A stretch of DNA of 64,000 nt from Acinetobacter junii CIP 64.5 (lineage in GTDB: Bacteria > Pseudomonadota > Gammaproteobacteria > Pseudomonadales > Moraxellaceae). The stretch lies in NCBI RefSeq assembly GCF_000368765.1, contig NZ_KB849655.1, forward strand, positions 257,048 through 321,047. The letters are read 5' to 3'. The position numbers were made by a program, and so were the translations under genes. The notes beneath the pieces were generated by a model. It ran no database searches. It saw only the letters and a list, made by a program, of their open reading frames with translations, and was not told where the DNA came from. This document shows positions 1 through 9,078 of this stretch, one piece after another; position 1 is the first letter of the stretch; every line of letters starts with the position of its first letter.

Positions 1-2
1 TT

Positions 3-206
3 CAAGTAAGACGATCTAAACTGATTTTGAATCATATTTTTTCAGCCTTGATGGCCTACGTTGAGATACAAAAGAACCAGTTTGAGCGGATCTTTGAAAA
101 TATATATCGTTGGCAGAAGAAATTATTTAGACCAATGATCAAAAACTTCATTGATGACTTTATTCTTGATAAAAATCATCTGCTACCACAGAGAATCTAT
201 AAATAA
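3..206 (+). CDS. C-terminal fragment of a probable transposase (5' end outside window)
   Basis: An open frame enters from the left edge and ends at TAA 204-206, giving about 67 residues. It is basic and aromatic, with segments such as RRSKLILNHIFSALMAY and a YRWQKKLF stretch. This resembles the C-terminal tail of DDE transposases of the IS4/IS701 type, where an RSK...LNHIFSALM segment follows the last catalytic residue. The catalytic part lies outside the window, so the family is an inference. No inverted repeat can be assigned to it here. Confidence 0.45.
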   Translation, partial: QVRRSKLILNHIFSALMAYVEIQKNQFERIFENIYRWQKKLFRPMIKNFIDDFILDKNHLLPQRIYK

Positions 207-258
207 TAGTGCGTAAGTCCTAATAAAATATAATTTTAATTTATTTTTCTGATTTTAA

Positions 259-311
259 TAAAAAAATACACTTGACTAAAAACGCCTATATCGTGGATAG
301 TCAAGTGTATT
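259..311 (-). terminator. Intrinsic terminator of the OsmC-YcaO gene
   Basis: A 14-bp perfect stem pairs AATACACTTGACTA (265-278) with TAGTCAAGTGTATT (298-311) around a 19-nt loop. Read on the minus strand it is followed by a run of T (A-run 260-266 on plus). It lies just past the stop of the minus-strand gene. Confidence 0.75.
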
Positions 312-341
312 CAGTATGAATTTAAAAACTCATGCTGTTAA

Positions 342-2546
342 TTATTTATTTAAACCGACTGCTTTTGCACGAGCCGCATGCAATTTTTTGTAGCTTTCAA
401 TCAAACGTAAATGACGATCCAAACCTTCTAGTTTCATACTAGTTGGCGTTAAACCATAAAAACGAACACTACCTTCTACTGAACCAATAACAGCGTCCAT
501 TCGTTCATCACCAAACATACGACGGAAGTTCTTTTCGTAATCTTGCAATTCCATCTCGTCATCAAGAATAACTTCTAGCACGACGTTCATACATTGATAA
601 AACAAACCACGTTCTACAGTGTTGGTGTTGTATTGGAGGAATTGCTCAACTAAATCTTTAGCTTCTTCAAATTGCTTCAGAGCAATATAAATAAGAAGTT
701 TTAATTCCAGTAGTGTCAATTGTCCCCAAACCGTATTGTCATCAAACTCTATGCCGATTAAGGTTGTGATTTCAGTATAGTCATCAAGTTCGCATTCTTC
801 TAAACGTTCAACCAGTGCTTCAAGACGTGTGTCATCTAAACGATGAATATTTAGAATATCTTCACGGAATGCCAATGCTTTATTGGTATTGTCCCAAATC
901 AAATCTTCAACTAAATAAATCTCAGAATAATCTGGCACGAGGATACGACAAGCTGTAGCACCTAAATGTTCATAGACAGCCATGTAGACTTCTTTGCCCA
1001 TTTCTTCAAGAATGCCAAATAATTCAGCAGCCTCATCTGCATTCGAGTTTTCACCCTCATTGGTGAAATCCCATTCTACAAAATCATAATCAGATTTTGA
1101 GCTGAAGAAACGCCAAGATACCAAACCACTTGAATCAATAAAGTGTTCCACAAAATTATTCGGTTCAGTCACGGCTTCACTTTGGAAGGTTGGCTGAGGT
1201 AAGTCATTGAGACCTTCAAAACTACGACCCTGCAATAACTCAGTCAAACTACGCTCTAAAGCGACTTCAAAACTTGGATGCGCACCAAATGAAGCAAACA
1301 CACCACCTGTGCGTGGGTTCATCAAAGTGACACACATCACAGGGAATTGACCGCCCAGAGAGGCGTCTTTAACCAATACTGGAAAACCTTGTTCTTCTAA
1401 GCCTTGGATACCTGCAACAATACTTGGATACTTAGCCAAAACTTCTTCAGGAACATCAGGTAGTGCAATTTCACCTTCGATAATTTCACGTTTTACTGCA
1501 CGTTCGAAAATTTCAGATAAGCACTGAACTTGAGCTTCTTCTAATGTATTCCCTGCACTCATACCATTACTCAGATACAAGTTTTCGATCAAGTTTGATG
1601 GGAAGTAAACTGTTTCGCCATCAGATTGGCGCACAAAAGGCAGTGAACAAATACCACGTTCAATATTCCCAGAGTTAGTATCGTATAAATGCGTACCTAG
1701 TAACTCTTTTTCAGGATCGTAAATCTCAAGACAGTATTCATCTAAGATTTCTTTTGGTAGCTCACCATTTGGTCCTGGTTTAAACCATTTCTCATCTGGG
1801 TAATGCACAAACTCTGCGTTTGCAATTTCTTCGCCCCAAAATTGATCGTTATAGAAGAAATTACAATTAAGACGCTCAATAAACTCGCCTAATGCAGATG
1901 CTAATGCGCTTTCTTTGGTTGAGCCTTTACCATTGGTAAAACACATAGGCGACTGTGCATCACGAATATGCAGTGACCAAACATTTGGTACGATATTACG
2001 CCATGATGCAATTTCAATTTTCATGCCTAGACCAGCCAAGATTGCTGACATATTGGCAATGGTTTCTTCTAAAGGTAAATCTTTGCCTTGAATATAAGTA
2101 GTACTTTCAGATGCAAGATTTGGCATCAATAAAGCTTGAGCATCTGCATCGATACTTTCTACTTCTTCGATGACAAATTCAGGGCCCGTTTGAATAACTT
2201 TCTTTACGGTACAACGGTCAATTGAACGTAAAATCCCCTGACGATCTTTTTCAGAAATATCAGCTGGAAGTTCAACCTGAATTTTAAAAATCTGTTTATA
2301 GCGGTTTTCTGGATCAACAATATTGTTTTGAGATAATCGAATGTTGTCCGTTGGGATATCACGTGCAGCGCAATAGACTTTCACAAAATATGCTGCACAA
2401 AGTGCTGATGATGCCAAGAAATAGTCAAATGGACCAGGTGCAGAACCATCCCCTTTATATCGGATCGGTTGATCTGCAATTACTGTGAAGTCATCGAATT
2501 TGGCTTCTTGTCGAAGGTTGTCGAGGTAATTTACCTTGATTTCCAT
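342..2546 (-). CDS. ycaO: OsmC-YcaO fusion protein
   Basis: A 734-residue protein. The N-terminal ~140 residues look like an OsmC/Ohr domain, with the GDGSAPGPFDYFLASSALC segment carrying a cysteine near residue 50. The remainder is a YcaO domain with an ATP-binding core, for example FTNGKGSTKESALASALGEF near 205-225 and SAGNTLEEAQVQCLSEIFERA near 330-350. YcaO proteins use ATP to activate amide backbones. Proteins like this are often annotated as the accessory factor for RimO methylthiolation of ribosomal protein S12, but that role is weakly proven. No peptide-precursor or modifying-enzyme gene is adjacent, so a RiPP role is not suggested. The start ATG at 2546 begins the OsmC domain directly. 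Confidence 0.85.
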   Translation of the reverse strand: MEIKVNYLDNLRQEAKFDDFTVIADQPIRYKGDGSAPGPFDYFLASSALCAAYFVKVYCAARDIPTDNIRLSQNNIVDPENRYKQIFKIQVELPADISEKDRQGILRSIDRCTVKKVIQTGPEFVIEEVESIDADAQALLMPNLASESTTYIQGKDLPLEETIANMSAILAGLGMKIEIASWRNIVPNVWSLHIRDAQSPMCFTNGKGSTKESALASALGEFIERLNCNFFYNDQFWGEEIANAEFVHYPDEKWFKPGPNGELPKEILDEYCLEIYDPEKELLGTHLYDTNSGNIERGICSLPFVRQSDGETVYFPSNLIENLYLSNGMSAGNTLEEAQVQCLSEIFERAVKREIIEGEIALPDVPEEVLAKYPSIVAGIQGLEEQGFPVLVKDASLGGQFPVMCVTLMNPRTGGVFASFGAHPSFEVALERSLTELLQGRSFEGLNDLPQPTFQSEAVTEPNNFVEHFIDSSGLVSWRFFSSKSDYDFVEWDFTNEGENSNADEAAELFGILEEMGKEVYMAVYEHLGATACRILVPDYSEIYLVEDLIWDNTNKALAFREDILNIHRLDDTRLEALVERLEECELDDYTEITTLIGIEFDDNTVWGQLTLLELKLLIYIALKQFEEAKDLVEQFLQYNTNTVERGLFYQCMNVVLEVILDDEMELQDYEKNFRRMFGDERMDAVIGSVEGSVRFYGLTPTSMKLEGLDRHLRLIESYKKLHAARAKAVGLNK

Positions 2547-2650
2547 GCTGGCACCTAAAATATGCTTATAGTTCTATTGCAAGAAATATAAGTTTAAAAA
2601 TGAATAAATAAGCCAAATCGAAGATAAGAGACTGACTTAGAAAGGATTAA

Positions 2651-2695
2651 TTAGCATTACTTCATTTAAAATCACTTTTAAATCAGGAATGCTAA
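2651..2695. repeat. Two-tier palindrome between two minus-strand genes
   Basis: TTAGCATT (2651-2658) pairs with AATGCTAA (2688-2695). Inside it ATTTAAAA (2664-2671) pairs with TTTTAAAT (2676-2683) around TCAC. There is no adjacent T-run, so it is not a plain terminator. It lies about 105 bp upstream of the OsmC-YcaO start and could be an operator or an mRNA leader structure. Confidence 0.5.
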
Positions 2696-2807
2696 TAAGG
2701 ACGGCTAATTTTACAGAATTATGCGCTGAAATTGAGTAATTTTATTGAACTTTGCAAATTATTTATTGGATTTGGTCAAAACAAATACATTGGAATTCCA
2801 ATGACAA

Positions 2808-3881
2808 CTAATGTTTATTTATTTGATAAAAGGTTTCCGCATTACTTCTAAAAATTGCTCGCTGCGCCTCTTCACCTAGTGGTGCTGTCATTTCAATATA
2901 CGCTTGAATGAGATCTTTTAAGGTGGTGTTGGGTTTATCCATTGGAAAGTTGGATGCAAATACAATGCGTTGGGTACCAAAACTCTGAATCGCATGTTCA
3001 ATGAGTGGTGAAAGTAAATCTTGTATTTGCAGTACATTCGCCGTTATTTGTTGTTTATAAAATTGATGTCCCAGTACTGGCATCATTAATCCTGAAATTT
3101 TGGTATAAACATTTTTTTGTTCAGCTAGTTCTGAAATATCCTCTTTCCATTTTGCAAATATAAGCTCACGCTCAGTTGGTGTTCGCCCCGTTCTTTTTCC
3201 GACTTTTCCAAATAATCCGACTGGTGTTGCAAGATGATCTACCATGATCTTTGTATCAGGGAAATTTTGTGCGAGTGATTTGATTTCTTTAATTTGAGTG
3301 GAATATCCCCAAGCATCGAATGACAAATTCATCTTTGCTAGATGCTCAAAGCCCTTCAGGAATTTTTTCTGGGTGTATAAATGTGGCTGATCACACCAGC
3401 GATGAATACCATCATCTGGATACCATGCTGCCATTTTACGAATACCACAAAAATGTGGACTGGCATCTTGATGAGCTTTGAGAATATCCAAAAATCTTTT
3501 ATTTCTTGGATCTGCTGTAGCCACGATACCCGCAAGTTTTAGTTGTTGCTGATTAAAAGGTAAATGATGAATCCATTTTGTTTCTTCAACCACACCAAAG
3601 TTTTTTTGGTGATGCCAATTCGCCTCAACATGAATAACACTATCAATCGAACATCCTGCACTATCAACTCGATAATCAAAAGGTAGATATGGTGATAAAG
3701 CATATTGAGTGATGCCTAAAGTTTCGATTAAGTCTTTAGGTTTAACAACGCGTACAATTTTGTCCATCAATTTAGGATATTTACCAAATGCCTTGACCAA
3801 TCTCGCTGCTGAGTGTGGCGTAGTGTATGGATTCCACTGATGAATATGGGCATCAAGAATTGGGAAGTTTAATTGGTTCAT
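2808..3881 (-). CDS. Amidohydrolase family protein (TIM-barrel metal hydrolase, COG3618-like)
   Basis: A 357-residue protein typical of amidohydrolase-2 enzymes related to fuconolactonases and 2-pyrone-4,6-dicarboxylate lactonases. The N-terminal metal motif DAHIHQW is at residues 10-16. A VDHLATP segment lies near 215 and the C-terminal FASNFPMD, holding the usual catalytic aspartate, near 310. No signal peptide is visible, so it should be cytoplasmic. It stands alone on the minus strand. Closeness to the catechol genes makes a lactone or aromatic ring-cleavage product a possible substrate, but the sequence does not prove one. Confidence 0.8.
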   Translation of the reverse strand: MNQLNFPILDAHIHQWNPYTTPHSAARLVKAFGKYPKLMDKIVRVVKPKDLIETLGITQYALSPYLPFDYRVDSAGCSIDSVIHVEANWHHQKNFGVVEETKWIHHLPFNQQQLKLAGIVATADPRNKRFLDILKAHQDASPHFCGIRKMAAWYPDDGIHRWCDQPHLYTQKKFLKGFEHLAKMNLSFDAWGYSTQIKEIKSLAQNFPDTKIMVDHLATPVGLFGKVGKRTGRTPTERELIFAKWKEDISELAEQKNVYTKISGLMMPVLGHQFYKQQITANVLQIQDLLSPLIEHAIQSFGTQRIVFASNFPMDKPNTTLKDLIQAYIEMTAPLGEEAQRAIFRSNAETFYQINKH

Positions 3882-3995
3882 TTTTATAATCTCTCTAAAA
3901 TCCTTTTCTCAAGTTTTATTTAACTTGAAGTGGCCTATCATATTTATAATTATTTTGAAGTTACTAGATCGTTTGATTACAACCAAATGATTTAT

Positions 3996-4024
3996 ATGAA
4001 TCTATCCATATGAAATAGATTCAT
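3996..4024. repeat. 10-bp inverted repeat between LysR remnant and amidohydrolase
   Basis: ATGAATCTAT (3996-4005) pairs perfectly with ATAGATTCAT (4015-4024) around a 9-nt loop. It lies downstream of the LysR pseudogene and about 115 bp upstream of the amidohydrolase start. It could be an operator for the latter or a weak terminator for the former. No T-run follows on the minus strand. Confidence 0.4.
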
Positions 4025-4080
4025 TATTTATAACTCAAATAAAGACACTTTACCACAAGTAAGTATCTTTAAATATACGG

Positions 4081-5014
4081 CTATACTGTTTGACCCCATT
4101 GAAAAGTCGTTCTCTTGTATTCTATCCCTTCTAAATCATAAACCTGATAAATCGTATCGTATAAAGACTGGATATCTTCACTGTTATCCATGGCTCTTGC
4201 TGTAATAAAAATCGGACTGACTGCACCACTATCTAGGATTGGAATATAAAGTAAATGTGGGAATCGAATGGTATCGGCACTAGCAGGAATGACACATAAG
4301 CCTTCTCCTGCAGCCACCAAACCTAAAGCCAATTGAATTTCTCGTAATTCACGGACATTTTTCGGCACCAAACTATGCTCAGCAAAAATATTTAAAAGTT
4401 GGCTTGAAAAATTAGGTTTTGGTGTATTGGGATAAACAAATAATTTTTCATCAACCAAATCTGCTAAATGCACTCCCTCGACGCGTTGAGCAATTGGATG
4501 ACTTGAATGGGCTGCAACAACTAGTCTTTCTTTGCGCAAAAGTACTCTTTTTTACAGCAGGATCGCTGATTCTCAACCGACCAAAACCAACATCTATTCG
4601 CCCTTCTTTGAGTGATTGAAGTTGTTCATTGGTACTGAGTTCTATCAACTGAATATTTAAATGTGGGTGTTGTTGGCGGTAGAGATAAATAATTCTAGGT
4701 AATAAACCAAATAATAATGAACCTACAAAACCAATGGTTAAGGTTCGCTCAATCAAACCAATTCGCTTCGTCATACTCTTAACCTCTTCCGCATTAGACA
4801 AAAGTTTTAAGGCATGTTGGTACAAAAATTGACCTGCGGTTGTGGTTTGAAGTGGTCTACTTCCTCGTTCAAAAAGCTGCACACCTAGTTCATTTTCAAG
4901 GTTTTGAATTTGCCGACTTAAAGGTGGCTGTGCGATGAACAGCCGTTCTGCTGCTTTGGTAAAGCTTTGCTCTTCCACCACTGCGACAAAATAACGTAAA
5001 TATCTGAGTTCCAT
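4081..5014 (-). pseudogene. catM: CatM/BenM-type LysR regulator, frameshifted
   Basis: Two overlapping minus-strand frames together encode one LysR protein. The N-terminal part (4451-5014) has the winged-helix sequence with SFTKAAERLFIAQPPLSRQI and the start of the effector domain. The C-terminal part (4081 to about 4550) continues with REIQLALGLVAAGEGLCVIPAS, the segment I recall from the muconate/benzoate-responsive CatM and BenM of A. baylyi. The frames join if the six-A run (T-run 4548-4553 on plus) is shortened by one base, giving ...PAVKRVLLRKERLVVAAH. The gene is divergent from catB, as expected for catM. It is either a real pseudogene or a homopolymer sequencing error; the full-length protein would have about 310 residues. 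Confidence 0.85.
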
Positions 5015-5025
5015 TCCTTATCTCC

Positions 5026-5040
5026 ATACCTAATAGGTAT
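5026..5040. promoter_or_regulatory. CatM/BenM operator, ATAC-N7-GTAT
   Basis: ATACCTAATAGGTAT matches the ATAC-N7-GTAT LysR consensus of CatM and BenM exactly and is an almost perfect palindrome. It lies 11 bp upstream of the LysR start and about 85 bp upstream of catB, between the two divergent genes. Confidence 0.85.
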
Positions 5041-5046
5041 AAAAAA

Positions 5047-5061
5047 ATACATATTCAGTCT
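5047..5061. promoter_or_regulatory. Second, imperfect CatM/BenM half-site
   Basis: ATACATATTCAGTCT fits ATAC-N7-GTAT with one mismatch in the right half. It starts exactly 21 bp (two helical turns) after the perfect site, so a LysR tetramer could cover both. This matches the strong-plus-weak site layout known for this family. Confidence 0.5.
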
Positions 5062-5125
5062 TAGACACAGTTTAATCATTCTTTTAAGGTATAGGAAGAG
5101 CATAAAGAACCAGTGATGGTGTGAA

Positions 5126-6241
5126 ATGTACAAAACAATCGAAACCATATTAGTCGATATCCCAACGATACGTCCACATAAGCTATCTGTGACGACCATG
5201 CAAACCCAAACCTTGGTATTGGTCAAAATCACAACAACGGATGGTCTTGTGGGTTGGGGTGAAGCGACCACGATTGGTGGACTTAATTATGGTGAAGAAA
5301 GCCCTGAAAGTGTCAAAGCAAATATCGATACTTATTTTGCCCCGCTCTTATTGTCGATCAAATCTTCAATAAATGTGGCTCAAACACTCAAATTGATTCG
5401 TAAAAGTATCAATGGCAATCGCTTTGCAAAATGTGCCATTCAAACTGCGCTCTTGGATATTCAAGCGAAACAACTCAATTTGCCACTAAGCGAAGTATTG
5501 GGTGGTCGTCTACGTGATCGTCTCCCTGTGCTTTGGACTTTGGCTTCAGGTGATACTGAAAAAGACATCGCTGAAGCAAAAAAAATGATTGAACTCAAAC
5601 GCCACAATATTTTCAAGTTAAAAATCGGTTCCAATCCTGTGCAACATGATGTTGATCATGTGATTGCCATCAAAAAAGCTTTAGGACCTGAAATCAGTAT
5701 TCGTGTTGATGTAAATCGTGCTTGGTCAGAATTGGAATGTATCCAAGGTATTCAACAGTTGCAGGATGGCGGCATTGATTTGATCGAACAGCCTTGTGCG
5801 ATTGAACAAACTCAAGTGTTGGCTCGCCTAACGCAGCGTTTTGATGTGGCCATCATGGCAGATGAAGCTTTGACAGGTCCTGACAGTGCTTATCGTTTAG
5901 CGAAACAGCATGCGGCAGATGTTTTTGCTGTGAAAGTTGAGCAATCAGGTGGTCTGATTGAGGCTTGTGAAGTAGCCAAAATCGCTAAGTTGGCGGGAAT
6001 TGATCTGTATGGCGGCACTATGTTGGAAGGTCCGATCGGCAGCATCGCTTCGGCACATGCCTTTAGTACTTTTGACAGCCTTGCCTTTGGTACAGAGTTA
6101 TTTGGTCCTCTCTTACTGACTCAAGACATTTTAAAAACACCATTGCGTTATGAAAATTTTGAATTGGTGGTGCCAAATACTGCAGGTCTAGGCATCGATA
6201 TTGACGAAGACAAAATCGAGCAGTTGCGTCGTAAGGCTTAA
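5126..6241 (+). CDS. catB: Muconate cycloisomerase
   Basis: CatB (371 residues) cycloisomerises cis,cis-muconate to muconolactone, the second step after catechol ortho-cleavage. It has the enolase-superfamily layout: an N-terminal capping domain, then a barrel with KLKIGSNP near residue 165 (the KxK base), metal ligands in RVDVNRAW and IEQP, and the MADEAL segment near 245 before a conserved lysine in FAVKVEQSGG. The length is normal. The ribosome binding site is weak. It is the first gene of the long cat-ben array and is divergent from the LysR remnant, so activation by a CatM-like protein binding at 5026-5061 is likely. Confidence 0.95.
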   Translation: MYKTIETILVDIPTIRPHKLSVTTMQTQTLVLVKITTTDGLVGWGEATTIGGLNYGEESPESVKANIDTYFAPLLLSIKSSINVAQTLKLIRKSINGNRFAKCAIQTALLDIQAKQLNLPLSEVLGGRLRDRLPVLWTLASGDTEKDIAEAKKMIELKRHNIFKLKIGSNPVQHDVDHVIAIKKALGPEISIRVDVNRAWSELECIQGIQQLQDGGIDLIEQPCAIEQTQVLARLTQRFDVAIMADEALTGPDSAYRLAKQHAADVFAVKVEQSGGLIEACEVAKIAKLAGIDLYGGTMLEGPIGSIASAHAFSTFDSLAFGTELFGPLLLTQDILKTPLRYENFELVVPNTAGLGIDIDEDKIEQLRRKA

Positions 6242-6253
6242 GGGAGAAAGCAC

Positions 6254-6544
6254 ATGTTATTTCAGGTTCGTATGGATGTGCATCTTCCTGTGGAGATGCC
6301 TGCTGAACAAGCCAATCAGATTAAAGCGGTTGAGAAAGCTTATTCGCAAGATCTACAGCGTCAAGGTAAGTGGCGTCATATTTGGCGGATTACAGGACAG
6401 TATTCAAACATCAGTATTTTTGATGTCGAAAGCAACGAAGAGCTACACAACATTTTACAGGGCTTGCCCTTGTACCCCTACATGGACATTGAAGTGATGG
6501 CATTGAATCGTCATCCCTCTTCGATCCGTGAGGATGATCGTTAA
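6254..6544 (+). CDS. catC: Muconolactone delta-isomerase
   Basis: CatC (96 residues) isomerises muconolactone to the 3-oxoadipate enol-lactone. The small protein shows the typical start MLFQVRMDVHLPVEMP, the GKWRHIWRITGQYSNISIFDV core and the LPLYPYMDIEV end. It begins 12 nt after the catB stop with a GGGAGAAAG ribosome binding site, so it is co-transcribed with catB. Length and sequence are ordinary for the family. Confidence 0.95.
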   Translation: MLFQVRMDVHLPVEMPAEQANQIKAVEKAYSQDLQRQGKWRHIWRITGQYSNISIFDVESNEELHNILQGLPLYPYMDIEVMALNRHPSSIREDDR

Positions 6545-6687
6545 TTCACAACACCCCATCGTCACTCGACAGCGTCATCACATGCTCAGAGTGTCGTAGA
6601 GATAAGGACAGTGGTACGGCATAACGGATTGAATGACTCTCCGTTTCCCCACCACCTACGCGAGATGCATAGTTAAGGAGAAATCAT

Positions 6688-7608
6688 ATGAATCGTCAGG
6701 ATATTGATGCATTAGTGAAAAAAATGAATGTTGATACTGCTACAGGTGCAGTCGATCAACGTGTTCAAAGCATCGTGGTACGTTTATTGGGAGATTTATT
6801 CCAAGCAATTGAGGATTTGGATATCCAAGCTTCAGAAGTGTGGAAAGGTCTAGAATATTTTACAGATGCAGCTCAAGCCAATGAATTGGGCTTACTCGCT
6901 GCGGGCTTAGGTCTAGAGCATTATTTAGATTTGCGTGCTGATGAAGCCGATGCCAAAGCAGGTGTTTCTGGTGGTACGCCACGTACGATTGAAGGCCCAC
7001 TGTATGTTGCGGGTGCACCTGAGTCTGTAGGTTTTGCGCGTATGGATGATGGTTCTGAATCAGACAAAATCGATACTTTAATTATCGAAGGTACAGTGAC
7101 GGATACAGACGGCAATATCATCGAAGGTGCCAAAGTTGAAATGTGGCATGCGAATAGTTTGGGGAACTATTCTTTCTTTGATAAGTCTCAATCTGATTTC
7201 AATTTACGTCGCACCATTCTTTCTGATGTGAACGGTAAATATGTGGCTTTGACCACCATGCCTGTAGGTTATGGTTGCCCACCTGAAGGAACGACTCAGT
7301 TTGTTCTGAATAAGTTAGGTCGTCATGGTAACCGCCCTTCGCATGTTCATTATTTTGTTTCTGCACCGGGTTTCCGTAAGTTAACCACACAGTTCAATAT
7401 CGAAGGCGACAAGTACCTGTGGGATGACTTTGCTTTTGCAACACGTGATGGTCTTGTAGCGACTGCTGTCGATGTCACTGATGAGGCTGAAATTCAACGT
7501 CGTGGTTTAGATAAACCATTCAAACACATCACTTTCAACATCGAATTAGTTAAAGAAGCGGCTTCTGCACCTTCTACTGAAGTTGATCGTCGTCGTGCAT
7601 CTGCATAA
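6688..7608 (+). CDS. catA: Catechol 1,2-dioxygenase
   Basis: CatA (306 residues) performs intradiol cleavage of catechol to cis,cis-muconate using non-haem Fe(III). An N-terminal helical linker of about 100 residues precedes the beta-sandwich. Iron ligands are visible as the tyrosines in GNYSFFDKS and in PVGYGCPPEG, and the histidines in RPSHVHYFVSAPGF. A strong ribosome binding site (AAGGAGAAA) fixes the start. A 143-nt gap without a gene separates it from catC; no clear promoter could be picked there. In A. baylyi catA is a separate unit, whereas here it sits between catC and benA. Confidence 0.95.
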   Translation: MNRQDIDALVKKMNVDTATGAVDQRVQSIVVRLLGDLFQAIEDLDIQASEVWKGLEYFTDAAQANELGLLAAGLGLEHYLDLRADEADAKAGVSGGTPRTIEGPLYVAGAPESVGFARMDDGSESDKIDTLIIEGTVTDTDGNIIEGAKVEMWHANSLGNYSFFDKSQSDFNLRRTILSDVNGKYVALTTMPVGYGCPPEGTTQFVLNKLGRHGNRPSHVHYFVSAPGFRKLTTQFNIEGDKYLWDDFAFATRDGLVATAVDVTDEAEIQRRGLDKPFKHITFNIELVKEAASAPSTEVDRRRASA

Positions 7609-7626
7609 GCAAGCGTAATTTAGGAA

Positions 7627-7658
7627 CCGAGTTATTGAAATTTAATCAAATAACTCGG
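7627..7658 (+). other. Intra-operon hairpin between catA and benA
   Basis: CCGAGTTATT (7627-7636) pairs perfectly with AATAACTCGG (7649-7658) around a 12-nt loop. No T-run follows. It lies 33 bp upstream of benA and may mark an RNA processing or stability point, or pause transcription between the cat and ben parts of the array. Confidence 0.6.
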
Positions 7659-7690
7659 GGCTTCCTCCTTAGGAAAGTCGGAGAACGGAC

Positions 7691-9067
7691 ATGCCAAAAA
7701 TTCCAGTAATCAACACGACGCATCTTGATCGAATTGATGAATTGCTTGTTGATAATGAAGAAACAGGTGAATACAAACTTCATCGTTCAGTATTCACAGA
7801 TCAAGCGATGTTTGATCTTGAAATGAAATATATTTTTGAAGGCAATTGGGTCTACCTAGCTCACGAAAGTCAAATTCCAAAAAATAATGACTTTTATACG
7901 ACTTATATTGGTCGTCAACCAATCATTATTGCTCGCAATCGTAATGGCGAATTAAATGCCATGATTAATGCTTGTTCACATCGTGGTGCACAACTCTGTC
8001 GTCATAAACGCGGCAATAAAGCGACTTATACATGCCCTTTCCATGGTTGGACATTTAACAACTCAGGTAAATTGCTCAAAGTTAAAGATCCTACCGATGC
8101 GGGTTATTCTGACTGTTTTAACCAAGATGGCTCACACGATTTAAAGAAAGTTGCGAAGTTTGAAAGTTATAAAGGTTTCTTATTCGGTAGTTTGAATCCT
8201 GATGTTCCCTCTTTGAAAGAGTTTCTTGGGGAAACAACCAAGATTATTGACATGATCGTTGGTCAGTCAGAACAAGGTTTAGAAGTATTACGCGGCTCTT
8301 CAACCTATACCTATGAAGGTAACTGGAAGCTCACCGCTGAAAATGGTGCTGATGGTTATCACGTATCTGCCGTGCATTGGAACTATGCAGCTACTACACA
8401 ACATCGTAAAGAAACTGAAGCTGGAGACAACATCCGTGCAATGAGCGCTGGTTCTTGGGGTAAACAAGGCGGTGGATCATATGGTTTCGAACATGGTCAT
8501 ATGTTGTTGTGGACTCAGTGGGCAAATCCAGAAGATCGTCCAAACTATCCAAAAGCAGATGAATACACCGAGAAATTTGGTGCTGCAATGTCTAAATGGA
8601 TGATTGAGCGTTCGCGCAATTTATGTCTTTACCCAAATGTTTATTTGATGGATCAGTTCGGTTCACAGATTCGTGTGCTTCGGCCACTGAGTGTAAATAA
8701 GACCGAAGTGACCATTTACTGTATCGCACCAGTTGGTGAAGAGCCTGAAGCGCGTGCTCGTCGTATTCGTCAATATGAAGATTTTTTTAATGCTTCTGGA
8801 ATGGCGACACCTGATGATTTGGAAGAGTTCCGCGCATGCCAAGCAGGTTATGCAGGCTTAGAGCTGGAATGGAATGATATGTGCCGTGGTTCAAAACATT
8901 GGATACATGGACCCGATGATGCAGCAAATGAAATTGGTTTAAAACCTAAATTAAGTGGCATCAAAACTGAAGATGAAGGCTTATATCTAGCTCAACATCA
9001 GTATTGGTTAAAGTCGATGAAGAATGCTATCGCAACTGAGAAAAAGTTAGCTGAAAGCCAAATTTAG
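7691..9067 (+). CDS. benA: Benzoate 1,2-dioxygenase large (alpha) subunit
   Basis: BenA (458 residues) is the catalytic subunit of the two-component ring-hydroxylating dioxygenase that makes the cis-diol of benzoate. A Rieske [2Fe-2S] site is visible as [14 protein letters not shown] (Cys-x-His) plus CPFHGW (Cys-x2-His), residues ~95-125. The mononuclear iron site lies in [13 protein letters not shown] near 215-230. The close match to the Acinetobacter benzoate enzyme, and benB-E downstream, favour benzoate over anthranilate. A GGAG ribosome binding site precedes the ATG. It is followed at 11 nt by benB. Confidence 0.95.
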   Translation: MPKIPVINTTHLDRIDELLVDNEETGEYKLHRSVFTDQAMFDLEMKYIFEGNWVYLAHESQIPKNNDFYTTYIGRQPIIIARNRNGELNAMINACSHRGAQLCRHKRGNKATYTCPFHGWTFNNSGKLLKVKDPTDAGYSDCFNQDGSHDLKKVAKFESYKGFLFGSLNPDVPSLKEFLGETTKIIDMIVGQSEQGLEVLRGSSTYTYEGNWKLTAENGADGYHVSAVHWNYAATTQHRKETEAGDNIRAMSAGSWGKQGGGSYGFEHGHMLLWTQWANPEDRPNYPKADEYTEKFGAAMSKWMIERSRNLCLYPNVYLMDQFGSQIRVLRPLSVNKTEVTIYCIAPVGEEPEARARRIRQYEDFFNASGMATPDDLEEFRACQAGYAGLELEWNDMCRGSKHWIHGPDDAANEIGLKPKLSGIKTEDEGLYLAQHQYWLKSMKNAIATEKKLAESQI

Positions 9068-9078
9068 GAAGATGCCAA

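Noticed and set aside
342..2546. RiPP (thiazole/oxazole peptide) cluster centred on YcaO
   Set aside because: No precursor peptide, dehydrogenase, cyclase partner or exporter is adjacent; the OsmC-YcaO fusion stands alone.
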